NCBI GenBank assembly: GCA_030522415.1
Contig: CM060126.1
Coordinates: 11,916,852-11,980,851 of the forward strand
DNA: 64,000 bases
Direction: 5' to 3'
Origin: Channallabes apus
Taxonomy: Eukaryota > Chordata > Actinopteri > Siluriformes > Clariidae
A program made the position numbers and the translations under genes. The notes beneath the pieces are model-generated. The model worked only from the letters and a program-made list of their open reading frames with translations, was not told the DNA's origin and did not search any database. How positions within the stretch are numbered: position 1 is the stretch's first letter; every line of letters begins with the position of its first letter. Positions 1 through 11,040 of this stretch are shown here, piece by piece.

Positions 1-1159
1 GTTCAGACCCCGGTTTCTGACTTTGGGTCCCACTCTATGTGCGTTTTTGTCATCACGAGATGCTAACAACAGACGCCTCCCTCACGGGCTGGGGTACAGT
101 CTTAGATGGCCGGCCAGCCCAAGGGAGCTGGAGAGGCCATCTTCTCGCGTGGCACATCAATTGCCCCGAACTGATGGCTTATTTGGCCCTGAAAACACCT
201 CCTCCAGCAGCTGATGCTACCATGTCCTAGTGAGGGTGGACAACATTACGGTAGTCTCGAACTGTACATAATCGCCAGAGCGGACTGTGCTCGCACCGCT
301 TGAATAAGATAGCGCACCAGGTTCTGCTTTGGGTCCCTCAAGGCGATTTACATTCCAGGGCATATAAAGTTGGGAGCCCTGGAACCTTCACGCACTAGAA
401 GAAATTATGCCCTCAAGGAGAGGGTATTTGAAAGTGGTGCATGGCGAAACATGTAGACCCAGTCCACTGCCGCATCATTTCAGTGCTGGAGTTCTGCAAG
501 AAATTTGTCTTGGGCTTATGCCCGAGTACCTTCAGAATGTACATAGCCGCTATTTCGGCTTGTCATGTTCTGACTGATGGGTCTGGTTGACACACCTTCT
601 AAACCACTAGCGTGAACGCCTTTCTGGCTTCTGACCCTTAAGATGTTTTTTCTTATAGTTACTTCTTTCAAGAGATCTGCAGGCTTCCGTCCTGCCTAGA
701 CTATGCCCCTGTGCTAGTCTGAGCTATTCTGCATCCTCACCCAAACTATTTTCATTCTTATTCATGCACCCAGTCTTCCTCGAAGCCTCTGTCCTCCGCC
801 TTTTACAGCTCTGGAGCAGGAAAGGATTCACTACTGTCTCCAGTACGCACTCTTCAGATTTACTTTGCTGTAACCCTGTTCCCTGAAAAAGCGGGAACGA
901 GATGCTGCGCTCCAATGCTCCACTGTTTGCGTGACTGGACGTCCTTTCAGACAACTTATCTGAGAAATGTTTCCGGTGGTACTCCTATTTATAACCTGCA
1001 AGTGGGCTTCATCAGATGACGTCACCTGACCAAGGTTATATATGCCAAAATTTGGCGTGTGCAACCGGCATCACAGAATGATGTTCCCATAGCGTTTTTA
1101 CGCAGCATCTCGTTCCCATTTTTTCAGGGAACAGGGTTACAGCAAAGTAACCTGAGACG
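1..1159 (+). mobile_element. DIRS-type retrotransposon, 3' part (5' part outside window)
   Basis: The stretch begins inside the RNase H region: positions 39-230 read LTTDASLTGWGTV, close to the better preserved copy at 11028. Positions 420-560 resemble the N-terminal part of a DIRS tyrosine recombinase (DPVHCRIISVLEF, then LGLCPSTFRMY), with several stops and frameshifts. The 3' end is a unit with inverted arms (862-909 against 1102-1149) that carries the GGGAACGAGATGCTGCG motif seen at the ends of the other DIRS copies here. DIRS elements copy through RNA and integrate with a tyrosine recombinase, without an integrase or simple LTRs. This copy is decayed and cannot code for a working protein. 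It differs more from the copies at 9983 and 34063 than those do from each other, so it is probably another subfamily. Confidence 0.8.
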
Positions 1160-1610
1160 TCCTCATTAATGTCTTTTCGTTCGTGACATGCTGGTGAGTA
1201 GAGCCACCCATTTTGAAGAGCGGTGCCAGGGAGCAGATTTGTAGGGCAATCATATAGTCGATGAGGAGGAAGAGATATGGCTCAAGACTTGTTGAAGACC
1301 TGCTTAAGATTGTTATTGGGCACATTTGAGATATCACGAGTTTCATTGACTGGAGTGGGAAACAATGGAGTGCAGAGCTCAGGCCACGTGAAGGACACCA
1401 CCCCATGATTATGTGCCTGGCCCAGTCAATTTGTGGGCCATCAAGTGCTAGCCAGGGAACACCGAAAACTACAGAATCATGCTACAGCAGCATGCGATTC
1501 CTAAATGCCCTAGGGTGCCTTGCCAGGCTCATCCTGTTGAAGTCTGCTGGGGTCCAAACTCCAAGCGTCCAGACCCAAATGTAGGCAAGAGGCACGTGAA
1601 CCCAAAAGGC
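1160..1610. other. Unassigned sequence between DIRS end and minisatellite
   Basis: No convincing gene is visible. Short open frames exist on both strands but none shows a family motif. The segment may belong to an unrecognised old repeat. Confidence 0.4.
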
Positions 1611-1940
1611 TGAGCTGAGTAGTGATTGTGCAAAATGAGTTGTAATCGCTGAGCAGAGATGTTGTCAGGAAAGAGGAAGCACAAACTCAAAGCCATGAGA
1701 TCCTTTGATGTTGTAAAAAGTTGGAATAGCTGGGCAGAAGTGTGGGAGAGAAGGCGAAAGCGTTATTTCTGAGCCATGAGATACTTTGGCGGTGTGACGA
1801 GGTGAAATCACTGAGTAGAGGTGTGGTCCAGAAGGTGGAAGAGTTAGTTCTGAGCCGTGAGATGCTTTGTCATTGTCAGAATGGTAACAGGGCCAAATCA
1901 CAAGACAGAGCTGTAGGCAGAGCTGTAAGCAAAAGCAGAA
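1611..1940. repeat. Degenerate ~81-bp minisatellite, about four units
   Basis: The phrase TGAGATNCTTTG recurs at 1696, 1777 and 1858, exactly 81 bp apart, and a more diverged unit precedes it by about 85 bp. Each unit also holds a GAGNAGAGNTGT-like core. Because 81 is a multiple of three, the minus strand stays open from 1901 to 1665 and encodes a repeated peptide beginning SHGSE. No protein family was recognised and no start context supports translation, so I treat it as a minisatellite. Confidence 0.7.
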
Positions 1941-2554
1941 GCATTAGATAATAGCTCCTATCGGGAAATCGATAGAGGAGCGATGAATCCAAAATGTGAG
2001 ACAAAAAGAGATTAAAAAGAGAAACTCGCCAGCGTGAAAACTGTGATAAACATGAGAGAATTGAACAAAGGAGTATAAAATAATCCAGCAGTGAGACAGT
2101 GTGCTCTAGGTCCGTAAATCCTGAGAGAAATTAGCAGTGAATGAGAATCTGGTGTCCAGGTTGGGGGTTCCGGGAGCATGGGGAAAAAAACATGACAGCC
2201 CAGGAAAACATGACTACATAGGGAGAAGCATAACAGCATGGCAAAGTAAATGTTAGAGATGAAACGGTTCTTGAACAACATGTGCGAGCTGGCAGTGTGA
2301 CACTTTCAGTAGATACTTTAGTTATGGTAATTTTTTTAATTGTCAGCGCCTACCAGAATAGAAAAATGTAACGCTAGTTCTTATTGCCTAGAATAATGTG
2401 CAATATTCTAATTTAAGAATTTCCTGCAATTGTACATACTAACTGCTTACACACTTGAAAAGACAAAAAGCACTTCATTTTGGCAAGTTTGTGACCGCTT
2501 CTATCAGGACATCCATGGGGCATTTACAGTATTTACAGGCTTTTTTATTCATTA
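1941..2554. other. Intergenic, AT-rich, partly shared 3' flank of the OR unit
   Basis: No gene was found. The part from about 2300 to 2550 resembles 13600-13860, which lies in the same place relative to the second OR copy. This supports a duplicated OR-containing unit. Confidence 0.45.
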
Positions 2555-2830
2555 TAAATTCTCACAAAAGTGAGTACACCCCCCAATTTCAGCATACATT
2601 TTAGCATATCTTCTCAAAGGACAATACTATATATGAAACTTGGATATATTTTAGATTAGACAAAGTGCTGCTTGTATAACAGTACAGGTATGAAAATAAT
2701 TCATAGGTATCCTATGAAAATAATTCAATATACAGTCATTATTGTGAAAATAGTTGGCAACAAAAGTGAGTACACCCTACATGATAACAGCTGTACATTG
2801 TTTAAGTCACATGTCCTATTCATGTGTTTG
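2555..2830. mobile_element. Tc1-like element remnant (terminal inverted repeat region)
   Basis: The motif ACAAAAGTGAGTACACCC occurs twice (about 2564 and 2760), as in the terminal repeat region of a known vertebrate Tc1-like family whose inverted repeats hold two such direct-repeat sites. The sequence between them also fits that family from memory. There is no transposase, and the fragment stops abruptly. Confidence 0.55.
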
Positions 2831-2876
2831 TCAGCTTGATAAAGCCATAGAAATTTACTGTAGATAAGAGTTTGAT

Positions 2877-2878
<2 letters not shown>

Positions 2879-2905
<27 letters not shown>
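2879..2905. repeat. (TAA)n microsatellite
   Basis: About nine uninterrupted TAA units. A similar AAT tract lies at 13897-13922 in the same position relative to the second OR copy. Confidence 0.9.
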
Positions 2906-2909
<4 letters not shown>

Positions 2910-3117
2910 CAAAAATTTTATATATTTTATGTTAAATTTAAAAAGTAATAGTTTACCATTTTAGTCCATTTTCTTATTAAAGCATGGAAAAGATGTAAAA
3001 GAGTTATTGCTTCATAATTCATGCACAATAATGTACAATGGCATGTAAGGAACTAATAACTAAATGAAACTTGACTCACTTTAAATTCAATTTAAAAAAA
3101 ATTGTACATTGGGCTGT

Positions 3118-4080
3118 TTAAATTGGTCTTATTTTATATTGTTTGATTTCACTTAATGTTGAGAAGAGGTAGCTTGTACCACACAAAGCATAATGTCTCA
3201 AAACATAATAAAATTTTTCATCTCTCAGACCGTAAATTAATGGACTAAGACTACGTGGTACAAACAAAAAAACTATTAAATTAGAATATTTTATATTTCT
3301 AAGTATCATTTCTCCAACATTCCAGTATGACATTTCTATATATGGATTAAAAAACTGCATCATACACAGAAACAACTGAGCACCATGAAGCAGGACAGTT
3401 CTCAGGCTCTTATTTGTTGATTTTCTTTTCTCAGAAGCAGCAGCTCTGGCTGCAATCAGTATTTTGATATAGGTGAATACAATGACGCTGACCATAACAA
3501 TAAAAAGTATAACATAAATCGCAGCACGACCATGGGCCTGCCATTCTTTGACTAAGACGACCTCTGCATTACACACCTCATAGGAGTACAGAGTAACAGG
3601 TGGGGCTGTTGCCCAATATCCTATAAAACTGAATGCTGGAATTATAGAACTGATACTCCATATGATAACAAGCCCATATAATCTTATCTTGGTCGTGGAG
3701 ATGTCAGCATGTCTCAAAGGCATGCATATAGCCACATAGCGTTCCAGACACATTGCTACCAAAGTCAGAGGTGTACAGCATGTGAAAAAATTCTGAATTA
3801 GAAAACTGAGAGAACAAATAACCATGTTCACAGGGTACTGTAAAAAAGTTCCAACTGAAAGCAAGTCTACTACCAAAATGAAAGCAGTGTCCACAAAAAG
3901 TGTTTGTGCAAACAAAATATATCTGGTTTCTTCTCTAAATACACTTTTTTTCAGAAATGTGAATATCATCAAGCAATTTATGTAAAGGAAACTTCCAACC
4001 AGAATCTGCAACAACAACAACTTCTCAGTCAAAGGCTTTGAAAAGTCGAATGACAAATTTGTGCTTATGTTTCTGTTCAT
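3118..4080 (-). CDS. Odorant receptor 131-2-like, seven-transmembrane GPCR (intact)
   Basis: A single-exon ORF of 320 codons, the usual length for a fish odorant receptor. These receptors sit in olfactory neuron membranes and signal through a G protein. Seven hydrophobic segments are visible near residues 21-43, 55-79, 87-110, 133-156, 187-210, 226-247 and 266-284. LERYVAIC (112-119) is the DRY-box equivalent, Cys89 and Cys170 can form the conserved extracellular disulphide, and PLIYGL (280-285) takes the NPxxY place in helix 7. Two N-glycosylation sequons (NIS at 4, NLS at 8) lie in the short extracellular N-terminus, with no signal peptide, as normal. The PLRHADIST stretch after helix 3 is typical of the teleost 131-2-like group. 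The first ATG was chosen because it gives a normal-length N-terminus. It is the only intact member of a local array whose other copies at 14221, 18343 and 44158 are broken. The ligand cannot be inferred. Confidence 0.9.
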   Translation of the reverse strand: MNRNISTNLSFDFSKPLTEKLLLLQILVGSFLYINCLMIFTFLKKSVFREETRYILFAQTLFVDTAFILVVDLLSVGTFLQYPVNMVICSLSFLIQNFFTCCTPLTLVAMCLERYVAICMPLRHADISTTKIRLYGLVIIWSISSIIPAFSFIGYWATAPPVTLYSYEVCNAEVVLVKEWQAHGRAAIYVILFIVMVSVIVFTYIKILIAARAAASEKRKSTNKSLRTVLLHGAQLFLCMMQFFNPYIEMSYWNVGEMILRNIKYSNLIVFLFVPRSLSPLIYGLRDEKFYYVLRHYALCGTSYLFSTLSEIKQYKIRPI

Positions 4081-4766
4081 TCCTGCAATATGTATACAAA
4101 TAAATATTTACATATAAAAATATTAAAGAATAATCCACCACATAAGAAGAAAAATGTCCACTTGTGTGGTGGTAGAGGGTAGAGGGGAGTCATGAATTGT
4201 GGCAGTGTGATATTTCTCAGGTATTTATACTGTTCTAGAGGTGAGGTGTTATTAATATTTAATAATGTTTTTTCTTTGGATGACGTCCTTGCCTTTATAT
4301 TTATTTTATAATTTATTTTAGTTACTTATAAACATACTGTCATTAAGCATTAAATATGAGTATACAAATTATGTCCTATGAGGTTAGATTTTGTTTATTG
4401 CTGACAACTGAATTGATCACAATTCATGATCGATCCTTTTTATTTCTGAAGACTCTTTCTAACTTTACCTGTTTGCTTAGGGATTAAGTCTAGAGATATT
4501 TCTAGAGGCAAACATTAATTTATTCCTTTATTCATCTTTTATTAATTCATAATGCTGCTTATTCTGTACAGGATTGTGGGGGGGGGGGGGGGGGCGGAGC
4601 TTATCCCAGGAGACGTTGTACACAAGGAGAGGCATACCATTGACAGGGTGTCAATTCATTGCAGAAATTTCTTTGAAATACCAATTAACATGCATGCCTT
4701 TGGGAAGCAACAGGAGTTGTCCTCTCTTCTGGATGAATGAAAAGAGAATCATACTATGATGTCACT
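4081..4766. other. 5' flank of the intact OR gene
   Basis: AT-rich flank with no other gene, and the likely home of the OR promoter, although no specific motif can be assigned. The TCTAGAGGTGA phrase near 4232 also occurs at 15226 and 19598, upstream of the other OR copies, so this flank is part of the duplicated unit. A run of about 20 G lies at 4577-4596. Confidence 0.6.
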
Positions 4767-5689
4767 CAATTCAATTCAATTCAATTTTATTTATATAGCG
4801 CCTTTAACAATGGTCATTGTCTCAAAGCAGCTTCACAAAAATGAAAGAAATTTAGCAAAAAAATAAAAATAAATAAATAATAATAATAATAATACATTAA
4901 TTAATTAATAAAAAAAATAATAATAATAATTAAAAAAATAAAATAAAAATAATAATAATTATAGAAAAGAAAATAATTGGAAGTGTGTATGTGTGAGAAA
5001 AATGTGCAGATAATAATAATGAGCCGAATGAATGAAATTTCTCTGATGAGCAAGCCAAGGGTGACGGCGACGGTGGCAAGGAAAAACTCCCTGAGATGGC
5101 ATTAGGAAGAAACCTTGAGAGGAACCAGACTCAACAGGGAACCCATCCTCATTTGGGCGATAACAGATAGAAATGATATAACATCTTGTGTGTTGTGCAG
5201 ATGAAAATTCAATATGACAGAAATTATTTAAATTGACATGAAGACCAGTTCAGCATAGGGACGAGTCGGTAGGTGCAGAGGGCAGATGAGGTCTGGATCA
5301 CTGGAAGCACAGGAGCAGCATGTGTAGCTCCAACCATCATAAACCTGAATCCAGCTGGAGCTGGTCCTTCTCTGGACGCCTCAGGAACCTCGCAGGGTCG
5401 GCCTTTGTCTACTGAAGCTGGCACAATCTCCCGATGCCTCGGGATGGGTAGAGAAATACAGAACAGATGGGGAGAATTAGCGTAGTTGCCATTCGGGATA
5501 GGTGTACTGGAGTATGAGATTATGGGATGAGTTATGTGTATGCCAGATTAAAAAGATGCGTCTTGAGTCTACTTTTGAACTGAGAAACCGTGTCTGCTCC
5601 CCGAACACTGTCTGGAAGGCTATTCCAAAGCTTTGGAGCTAAATATGAAAAAGTCCTACCCCCTTTTGTAGATTTTGAAATTCTGGGAA

Positions 5690-6793
5690 CTACCAGAATT
5701 GGACTACCAGTCCGGAGCTTTGTGATCTTAAGGCGCGTGGTGGATTGTAGCGTATCAGAAGACTGGTTAGGTATGTGGGAGCTAAACCATTTAAGGCCTT
5801 GTATGTAAGTAATACTATTTTGTAATTTATTCTAAACTGAACAGGTAGCCAGTGCAGGGATGATAATATTGGGGTTATATGATCATATTTTCTGGATCTA
5901 GTGAGAACCCTGGCAGCTGCATTTTGGATTAATTGAAGCTTGTTTATTGAGGATGCAGGACAACCACCTAGTAATGCATTACAATAGTCCAGTCTGGAGG
6001 TCATGAATGCATGAACTAGTTTTTCTGCATCAGATACGGATAAGATGTTCCTAAGTTTAGCAATATTTCGAAGATGGAAAAAGGCTGTTTTTGTGATATT
6101 TGAAATGTGATTTTCAAAAGACAAGTTACTGTCTAATATTACGCCCAGGTCTTTTACTGCTGAGCTGGTAGTAACAGTACATCCTTCTAAGCGCAGGCTG
6201 AATTGTGAAAGCTGTTGTGTGCTGGTTTTTGGGGCAATAGGTAATATCTCTGTCTTATCTGAATTTAATAAAAGAAAGTTATTGGTCATCCAATCTTTTA
6301 TGTCCTGGACACACTCAGTTAATCTAGACAACTTAGGTATTTCGTCTGGTTTAGTTGAGATATATAATTGGGTATCATCAGCATAACAATGGAAACTAAT
6401 CCCATGTCTTCTAATGATGTTACCCAAGGGAAGCATGTATATTGAGAACAACAGAGGTCCTAAAACTGACCCTTGTGGGACCCCATATTTCACTGGCATT
6501 ACACCAGACGGTTCTCCATTTAGATCTACAAAATGGTAGCGATCAGACAGGTAAGATCTAAACCATTTTAGTGCCTGTCCCTGAATACCTATATAATTTT
6601 GTAAGCGATCTATGAGAATATTATGATCTATAGTGTCGAATGCAGCACTAAGATCGAGCAGGACTAGCAATGAGATGCAGCCTTGGTCTGAAGCTAAAAA
6701 CAAGTCGTTTGTAATCTTAACTAGTGCAGTTTCTGTGCTATGATGGGGCCTGAAACCTGACTGAAATTCCTCAAGGATGTTGTTATCCTGCAA
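5690..6793 (-). pseudogene. L2 LINE reverse transcriptase, C-terminal two thirds
   Basis: An open frame of 367 codons. It includes [14 protein letters not shown], the catalytic [12 protein letters not shown] (RT block A), [17 protein letters not shown] (block B) and YADDTQLY (block C, metal-binding aspartates intact), followed by the thumb region with [12 protein letters not shown]. The enzyme would reverse-transcribe LINE RNA at the nicked target. The frame ends at a stop soon after [13 protein letters not shown], so the extreme C-terminus looks shortened. The upstream part of the same protein lies at 6824-7438, separated by an AT-rich insertion. The M at 6793 is internal and is not a real start. 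Confidence 0.85.
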
Positions 6794-6823
6794 GAATGTG
6801 CATATTTGAGCTGATACTACTAT

Positions 6824-7438
6824 TTAAAAATAGTAAAATATTAAAATAGTAAAATAGTAAAAATACTTTTCTAGTATTTTTGATATGAACGGAAGGTTTG
6901 AAATCGGTCTGTAATTTGTTATTTCATTCGCGTCCAAATTAGATTTTTTAAGAAGCGGCTTAATAACTGCTAACTTGAAAGGTTTAGGGACGTGACCTAG
7001 ATGTAATGAAGAATTAATAATGTTTAGAAGTGGCTCTCCAACCATAAGCATCACTTCTTTTAAAAATCTGGTTGGGATTGGGTCTAACAGGCACGTTGTT
7101 GATTTAGCCGAGGTGATAAGTTTATACAGCTCTTCCTGTCCTATACCTGTAAAGCAGTGAAAATCTAAATGTGAAGCTATAGGCTGAACTGGATCGTGAG
7201 ATACTATTAGAGGTTGAACCTCCATTATTTTCTTCCTGATATTATTGATTTTTTCATTAAAGAAGTCCATAAAGTCTTCACTTCTAAACTGTGATGGGAT
7301 ACTCTCTGCGGGCATCTTAGGTTTTGTTAGGCGAGCCACTGTACTAAATAAGAACCTGGGATTGTTTTGGTTTCTTGCTATCAGTTGGCTAAGATGCTCA
7401 GTCCTAGCAGTTTTTAGAGCCTGTCTATAGCTGCACAT
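6824..7438 (-). pseudogene. L2 LINE ORF2 linker and first RT motifs
   Basis: An open frame of about 204 codons. It contains the linker between endonuclease and RT (NPRFLFSTVARLTKP, then EDFMDFFNEKI) and the first RT motifs (STTCLLDPIPTRFLKEV, then AVIKPLLKKSNLD and [17 protein letters not shown]). After the last motif the reading falls into a repeat of AAAATAGT-like units (about 6800-6845) and stops. The downstream RT resumes at 6793. It is part of the minus-strand L2 copy and not an independent gene. Confidence 0.8.
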
Positions 7439-7599
7439 ACTGTCTTTATACGCAATTCGAAAAACTTCTAATTTAGTTTTCCTCCATTTTCGCTCGAGGT
7501 TACGGGTTGCTCTCTTTAGGGCGCGAGTATGACTGTTGTACCACGGTGCAAGTGTTTTATCTCTGACTTTTTTTAATCTGATGGGAGCAACAGTGTCTA

Positions 7600-8524
7600 A
7601 TGTACTGCCTCCGACTGAACGTCAGTAAGACGAAGGAGCTGGTGGTGGACTTCAGAAGGGGACAACTGGACCACAAACCCCTCATCATCAATGGAGCTCC
7701 AGTGGAGAGGGTGAGCAGCTTTAAGTACTTGGGCGTCCACATCTCCGAGGATCTGACATGGACTGAGCATATCTGTGCTCAGACGAAAAGGGCAAAGCAG
7801 CGTCTGTACCACCTGAGGCAGTTGAGGAAGTTTGGGGTTTCCCCTGCTGTCCTTAAGGCTTTCTACTCGGGTGCTGTTGAGAGCATCCTAACACAGAACA
7901 TTTCATCCTGGTTTGGGAATAGCTGTGTACAGGACAGGAAAGCCCTCCAGAGAGTGATCCGGGCAGCTGAACGCTGCTGCAGGTTAACTCTCCCCTCCAT
8001 GCAGGACATCTACACCAGGAGATGTAAAACCAGGGCAGCTCGTATCATTAAGGACTTGTCGCACCCCAATAACGGACTGTTCAAACTTCTGCATTCAGGC
8101 AGAAGGTTCCGGGTCATTATGGCCAAAACGGAGAGACTCAGGAGGAGTTTTTATCCACAGGCGATTAGACTCCTCAACCATGATGGGCCACTCTCCCATT
8201 CATAGGACTGGTAACAGTTCACCCACACACTGCTGTGCTGACATTCCACACTGCACACTGCACTTTAGTCTGGACTGTAAGCATCACTTGCACTAACACC
8301 TTTATCCTGCTCAGATACACACTTTATTATTATGTTTACATTTGCACCTTTTTTTTTTTTTTTTTTTTTTTTCTCTCTATTTCTATTTATAGATTATTTC
8401 TTTTGTTTCTTGTTATTTGCACAAAGTAGGAGCGGTTCAGGATACATTTCACTGCGTGTTGTACTTGTATAACTATGCATGTGACAAATAAAGAATCTTG
8501 AATCTTGAATCTTGAATCTTGAAT
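7600..8524 (+). mobile_element. Rex1-type LINE 3' fragment inserted into the L2 copy
   Basis: Positions 7600-8205 encode the RT thumb and C-terminal region of a CR1/Rex1-type LINE (LNVSKTKELVVDFRRG, then FKYLGVHISEDLTW, then RAAERCCRLTLPSMQDIY). A 3' UTR with a pyrimidine tract (8348-8371) follows, then an AATAAAG signal and a tail of TTGAATC repeats near 8500-8524, as expected for a 5'-truncated LINE. The fragment lies in the opposite orientation to the surrounding L2 and splits its ORF2. Short ACT-like matches at both junctions may be a target duplication, but they are too short to be sure. The family matches the open ORF at 63209-64000. Confidence 0.85.
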
Positions 8525-9345
8525 CTACTGGGAAAAATAGTGCCCATGCTGCTAGTCACCTCATCTAGATCATCTGCATTTAGGGGTCTACTAAGAAATT
8601 GGGACAGATCCGGCAGATTACTTGTGAATCTGTCTTTAGTAGTGGGATTCATATTTCTAACAGATTGATAACGTGGAGAGACACAGCTAATCTGTTCTAC
8701 GGGTAGAGTATATATCAGGAGGTGATGATCTGTGATATCATCACTTTGAGGTATGATCTCTATATTAGAGACATCTATACCATGGGATATAATTAAATCT
8801 AGCGTATGATTAAAGCGGTGAGTTGCTCCAATTATATTTTGTTTAACCCCAAAGGAATTTAGTAAATCCATAAATGTGAGTGCTAAAGCGTCGTTAGCAT
8901 CTACATGAATGTTAAAATCTCCTACTATCAACACTTTGTCAGAGTTAACCAATAAGCCTCATAGCAGATGTCCAAAATCGCCATATGGCCCCGGGGGTCT
9001 GTACACGGTGGCCAGGGTAAAATATAGCAAGGGTTTATTACGTATTTCATTGAGTGCAACATTAATGATAAGCACTTCAAATGAATTAAACCTGGGCCTT
9101 ATTTTCTGGGTAACAGTGAGTACATCATTGTAGATAGTGGCGACACCACCACTGCGACCAATTAGACGGGGCTCGTGCTTATAGAAATATCCTGACGGAG
9201 TAGACTCATTCAGACCAAAATATTCATTTGGTTTAAGCCAGGTTTCGGTGAGACAGAGTGCGTCAAGGCAATAATCTGAGATAATTTCATTAACAATAAG
9301 TGCTTTAGGCGCAAGGGATCTAATGTTGAGATCTAAAACTCAATA
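8525..9345 (-). pseudogene. L2 LINE endonuclease domain (APE type), decayed
   Basis: Read leftward from 9345, the strand encodes NIRSLAPKALIVNEI, then CLTETWLKPNEY, a GGVAT segment, YRPPGPYGDF, VGDFNIHVDANDALA, HTLDLIISHGID and ITDHHLLIY. These are the ordered motifs of an apurinic-like LINE endonuclease, which nicks target DNA to start reverse transcription. There is an internal stop near 8955-8960. The C-terminal end is separated from the RT part by the Rex1 insertion. Confidence 0.78.
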
Positions 9346-9982
9346 ATAATTTGTGATCTGACCAGTCAAGGAAATGTTTGGTGCTCTTCGGTGGGGTCAG
9401 GAATCATTCAGAGCTGATCACACTCCATTGGGGTTGTCCAGCTGTTTGTACGAATTAGCATATTGCTGGGTCTTTGCTACTTCTTGCTTTAACACTGTCC
9501 TCAATACTTTGTATTGCAGATGATCAGCTTCCTAGTGTGATTGCATCCGGGCCTTGTATGTTGTTTTCTTATTCTTGCTGGCCTTCAGAACTTCCTTCCT
9601 CCAACACCAGTCTTGTTTGTCAATGAAATGGCATCCAGGGTTTGTTTTTATTGGTGGCAATGGTGCAGGGTGGTATCACTTTACCATCAATCACTAGCTT
9701 CTGCTCATACTTTCGGATCAGCCAGGACACCCATATACTGCATATTGTGATGGCTGACCTATAGCCAGCACACACCACATTTTGTTGCACCGTGCCCAGA
9801 CCTGTTTAATACTCACTGATTGATAATATGTCTAAGACAAGTGGCAGACTTTTTTTTTATTATTATGGTTGGCTCAGTGAGTTTGCAAAGAGAAGTTGCC
9901 AAGGAAGTATGAAAAAAGCACTGATTTCCTAATCCTACCACCATTTGCCTACTTAATACCAGGGGACTACAAGCAAATAGAA
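9346..9982. repeat. OR-unit flank: repeated TGATCTGAC-type segment, copy 1
   Basis: This non-coding stretch starts TTTGTGATCTGACCAGTC and recurs at about 17180-17660, again partly at 17870-18005, and at 19985-20230. In each case it sits in the same relation to an OR copy. No protein family was recognised. It is best read as the shared intergenic part of the OR duplication unit, resumed here after the L2 insertion. Confidence 0.65.
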
Positions 9983-10836
9983 GTTCCCTTTCAAGGCTTC
10001 ACTCGATGCTGCGTGAAAACGCTATGGGAACCATTTTGTCGCGTTGCCGGTTGTTGAAGCATGCTGTGAAAACACGCCAAAGTTTTTGGCTATATATAAC
10101 CTCGACCAGGTAACGTCATCTGATTAGATGTAGGTGGGGGTTATAAAAACAGGTGAGCCAGCAACAACCTCAGATCATTTGTCTTCAGAGCCTTGTTGTG
10201 AAGTGTGCTTGTGTTAAACCAGCAAAATAAGAAGGTGTTTAACTCACCAATTTCACGAGTTTAAACCAGATATCCCTCCGTGTGTGATAATCCATATCGG
10301 AGTGCGATCTCTATACTGCTTCGACTAGTGCTGCGCGCGCCGCGCATTGTGTGAGAAGCTGCGAGCCGCCACACATTCCTGGCTCAAAACTCGTGCATCT
10401 GACAGAGCTGCGGCAGACAAAGGTAAGCCCCTTTTCTTCCGCGTTGTCATCGCGAGGATTCCTCTCTTGCTTACCGGAGATGAAAATAGCCTTAAGCACT
10501 TAAAAAAAAAAAAACAAGCAGTAGACGGCAGCTTCTGTCGGGTGGCCGGGGGGCGGAGCCTCAACGACGCTCCCCCCCCCCTCCTTAGCTCTCTCCATAT
10601 GAGTTAACCCTTTCATGGAGTAAGCTGTATTCATGCTTTGTTTTTCCTGCCATCGACTTGTTTATTTATTTAAATATAGTTGGTGTGGAAACGCGGGATT
10701 ATATGATGACGCCCAGATAGCAGAGACGCTTCACAGGCTATCTCTCTCCTGGGACATCATCCTCCCTGGTAAGCTTATACTTCCTTTCTAGCTGTGTAGA
10801 TTTTTATCTTACCTGGAGGGAAAAGCATTTCAGGCA

Positions 10837-11040
10837 GTGGGTCAGCTTGGTGCTCCACTGCACACCATGGCGGTTTTGCAGGCCTACCAGGCTGACCTGC
10901 TGAGATACTTGAGTACTGGCGGGGCTCTTCAAGATAAGGTTGGCGATGTCGTTGACTCAGCCGCCACTAGGTTCTGGGGCGAATTATACGAACATGCTTT
11001 TGGGAAATTCCCTCCCCAAAGTTCATCTTGTCATCGCTGA
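10837..11040 (+). pseudogene. DIRS gag-like C-terminal remnant
   Basis: The reading LHTMAVLQAYQADLLRYL resembles the C-terminal region of DIRS Gag-like proteins, from memory of the family. After DSAATRFW the similarity stops and the frame runs into sequence next to the RNase H, marking the deletion that removed the RT. The domain is thought to bind the element RNA or form particles. The ORF start is probably not genuine. Confidence 0.5.

Larger units (their letters stand above)
4767..9345 (-). mobile_element. L2-clade LINE, minus strand, split by a Rex1 insertion
   Basis: The 3' terminus is the CAATT-repeat tail at 4767, followed by a terminal sequence also seen at 47055 and, on the other strand, at 32540-32598. 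ORF2 reads leftward: endonuclease at about 9345-8530, reverse transcriptase at 7438-5690, and a long 3' untranslated part at 5689-4767. The 5' end, including ORF1, is missing. The copy carries a Rex1 fragment (7600-8524) and an AT-rich expansion of about 45 bp near 6800-6845 that breaks the RT frame. Its protein differs clearly from the L2 copies at 22.7 and 48 kb (for example [18 protein letters not shown]), so it is a separate L2 family. Confidence 0.88.

Noticed and set aside
4577..4596. G-run as a quadruplex regulator of the OR gene
   Set aside because: A single homopolymer run of uncertain length. No evidence ties it to the OR promoter, and other G-runs here (37408) lie inside transposons.
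8500..8524. TTGAATC repeats resembling a short repeat array
   Set aside because: They are the 3' tail of the Rex1 insertion. There are no spacers, so it is not CRISPR-like.
10325..10607. Frames in the DIRS leader, with a counterpart at 37967-38212
   Set aside because: They conflict with each other in strand and frame, and have no domain. The region fits a leader better than a gene.
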